Assembly (NCBI GenBank): GCA_949284665.1
Contig: CASDWR010000105.1
Span: 1-16,458, forward strand
Reading direction: 5' to 3'
Length of the DNA stretch: 16,458 nucleotides
Source: an uncultured Rikenellaceae bacterium
Lineage (GTDB): Bacteria; Bacteroidota; Bacteroidia; Bacteroidales; Rikenellaceae
Shown: positions 15,233 to 16,458 of the stretch, piece by piece
How the letters are laid out: every line of letters begins with the position of its first letter
Numbering within the stretch: the stretch's first letter is position 1
Notes under the pieces: model-generated
Told to the model about the DNA's origin: nothing
The model's database searches: none
Seen by the model: the letters and a program-made list of their open reading frames with translations, nothing else
Program-made: the position numbers and the translations under genes

Positions 15233-16458
15233 ATGACTGTATTAAAACGGATATTCGGTAATAAATGGGTGAAGTTCGGACTCGTAACGACTCTATATGT
15301 ATTATGGTTCGTGGTATGGTCTCGGAATCTTTGGTGGTTGTTCGGTGTCCCTGTTATCTACGACATCTATATTTCGAAATATCTGTATCGCTGGTTTTGG
15401 AAAAAACACAAGGAACGCAAGGCAGTCAGCAAAACATATCGGGAAGTAAGTGGTTGGATCGAAGCGATTGTTTTTGCGGTAATCGTTGCATCGTTGATCC
15501 ATATCTATGTATTCCAAATGTACAGGATACCTTCATCATCGATGGAGAAGTCTTTGTTGGTGGGAGATTATCTCTGTGTAAGCAAGATCGCTTATGGCCC
15601 TCGCATGCCAAATACGCCGGTTGCATTCCCTCTGGTACACCACACGATGCCGTTTTCCAGAACAAAAAAGTCATTTTCCGAGATTATTCGTCTCCCATAC
15701 AAACGTTTGAAAGGCCTCGGTGACGTGCAACGCAATGATATTGTGGTTTTCAATTTCCCGGCAGGAGATACTGTGCTGTTGGAAAATCAGGCGGTGACTT
15801 ATTACGACGTATTGCGAGAATTTCAAAATGCGTATGGAGATCGGGAAGGGCGAGAGGAGTTGAACCGGCGTTTTACGGTGATTTCCCGTCCTGTCGATAA
15901 ACGGGAACATTATGTGAAACGATGTGTCGGAATGCCTGGCGACACGTTACGAATCATTTCTTCGCAACTTCTCATAAACGGTGAACCGCAGGAAGATGTT
16001 CCTGGCAGACAGTATCTTTATTTTATCCGTACGACCGGAACGCCGATCAGTCGTTCGGTGTTGGAAAAAATGGGAATTTCGAAAGATGACATTTCATATA
16101 ACCGTGAAGCGCGCAGTTATACGCTTCCGTTGACAGATGAGAATCTTGCAAAGATAAAGGCGATGAAAAATGTGGTAGAGGTCATCAAGTATGAAGCTAC
16201 CGAGACGGGATATGTTTTTCCGCACGATGAGCGATATCCCTGGAACGAAGACAACTTCGGACCGCTATGGATCCCAAGAAAAGGGGCGACCGTGACCCTG
16301 ACAGAAGACAACCTCCCACTTTATCGACGTATTATCGAAATATACGAAGGGAACCAACTCGATGTCAAAGAAGATGGTATATATATACACGGCAATAGAA
16401 CTGATAGTTATACATTCAATATGAATTATTACTTTATGATGGGTGATAACCGTCATAA
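15233..16458 (+). CDS. lepB: Signal peptidase I, long Bacteroidota form (cut by window edge)
   Basis: The frame stays open from the ATG at 15233 to the window end: 408 codons with no stop. Signal peptidase I removes signal peptides from exported proteins at the outer face of the inner membrane. Hydrophobic segments lie at about 15-40 and 76-95. The catalytic serine is Ser103 in PSSSMEKSLLVGD, and the general-base lysine is Lys229 in YVKRCVGMPGD. The two are 126 residues apart, against 55 in E. coli (Ser90 and Lys145), because of an inserted region. A further long stretch separates Lys229 from MMGDNRH at the cut, the start of the final conserved box. This large form next to dapB is, to my knowledge, common in the phylum. 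Only the C-terminus is missing. Confidence 0.93.
   Translation, partial: MTVLKRIFGNKWVKFGLVTTLYVLWFVVWSRNLWWLFGVPVIYDIYISKYLYRWFWKKHKERKAVSKTYREVSGWIEAIVFAVIVASLIHIYVFQMYRIPSSSMEKSLLVGDYLCVSKIAYGPRMPNTPVAFPLVHHTMPFSRTKKSFSEIIRLPYKRLKGLGDVQRNDIVVFNFPAGDTVLLENQAVTYYDVLREFQNAYGDREGREELNRRFTVISRPVDKREHYVKRCVGMPGDTLRIISSQLLINGEPQEDVPGRQYLYFIRTTGTPISRSVLEKMGISKDDISYNREARSYTLPLTDENLAKIKAMKNVVEVIKYEATETGYVFPHDERYPWNEDNFGPLWIPRKGATVTLTEDNLPLYRRIIEIYEGNQLDVKEDGIYIHGNRTDSYTFNMNYYFMMGDNRH

Noticed and set aside
1..16458. Search by eye for CRISPR arrays, transposases, phage genes, tRNAs and rRNAs
   Set aside because: No direct-repeat array, no transposase or integrase frame and no cloverleaf-like segment was seen. 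This is by reading only, so a tRNA-finding program could still overturn it.

Overview
The window reads as chromosomal DNA of a member of the Bacteroidota, most likely order Bacteroidales. Three things point there. The gene neighbourhoods are typical: serC-serA, ddl with a DUF3109 gene, and dapB-lepB with a very long signal peptidase. Most starts lack a Shine-Dalgarno sequence. At six gene starts there is a good match to the Bacteroidota -7 promoter box TAnnTTTG. A Rikenellaceae-like or related gut lineage is possible, but that is a guess. I see no tRNA, rRNA, CRISPR array, insertion sequence or phage gene. Coding density is high and no gene-free stretch exceeds 300 bases.

Layout: (1) 1-1232, minus strand: serC followed by the first codons of serA, the serine biosynthesis pair. 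(2) 1415-3699, plus strand: yicC (endoribonuclease family), gmk, nadD and a small TPR protein, closely packed with overlaps from gmk on. (3) 3758-6383, plus strand: ddl, a cysteine-rich DUF3109 protein and a secreted M23/LysM murein hydrolase, all linked by start/stop overlaps. This looks like a small cell-wall operon behind its own promoter. (4) 6389-8070, minus strand: a PLP-homeostasis protein (YggS family) and a dihydroorotate-dehydrogenase-like flavoprotein that lacks the usual catalytic motif. (5) 8162-13542, plus strand: an exported C69 dipeptidase, a dihydrolipoyl dehydrogenase and a 756-residue membrane protein, separated by 19 and 16 bases. (6) 13607-14371, minus strand: truA. (7) 14499 to the window end, plus strand: dapB and lepB, the latter cut by the edge.

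Most genes are housekeeping: serine, lysine/DAP and D-Ala-D-Ala synthesis, GMP and NAD metabolism, tRNA pseudouridylation, protein export and wall remodelling. The exception is the 756-residue protein at 11272-13542. Its N-terminal third carries all the PP2C (PPM) metal-site motifs. Two membrane helices follow, then an unassigned cytosolic region, then a Nudix-like domain that keeps REUxEE but has lost the first half of the Nudix box and carries an insertion. I read it as a membrane-anchored phosphatase coupled to a nucleotide-sensing or nucleotide-hydrolysing module. It is the best candidate here for an undescribed signalling protein.
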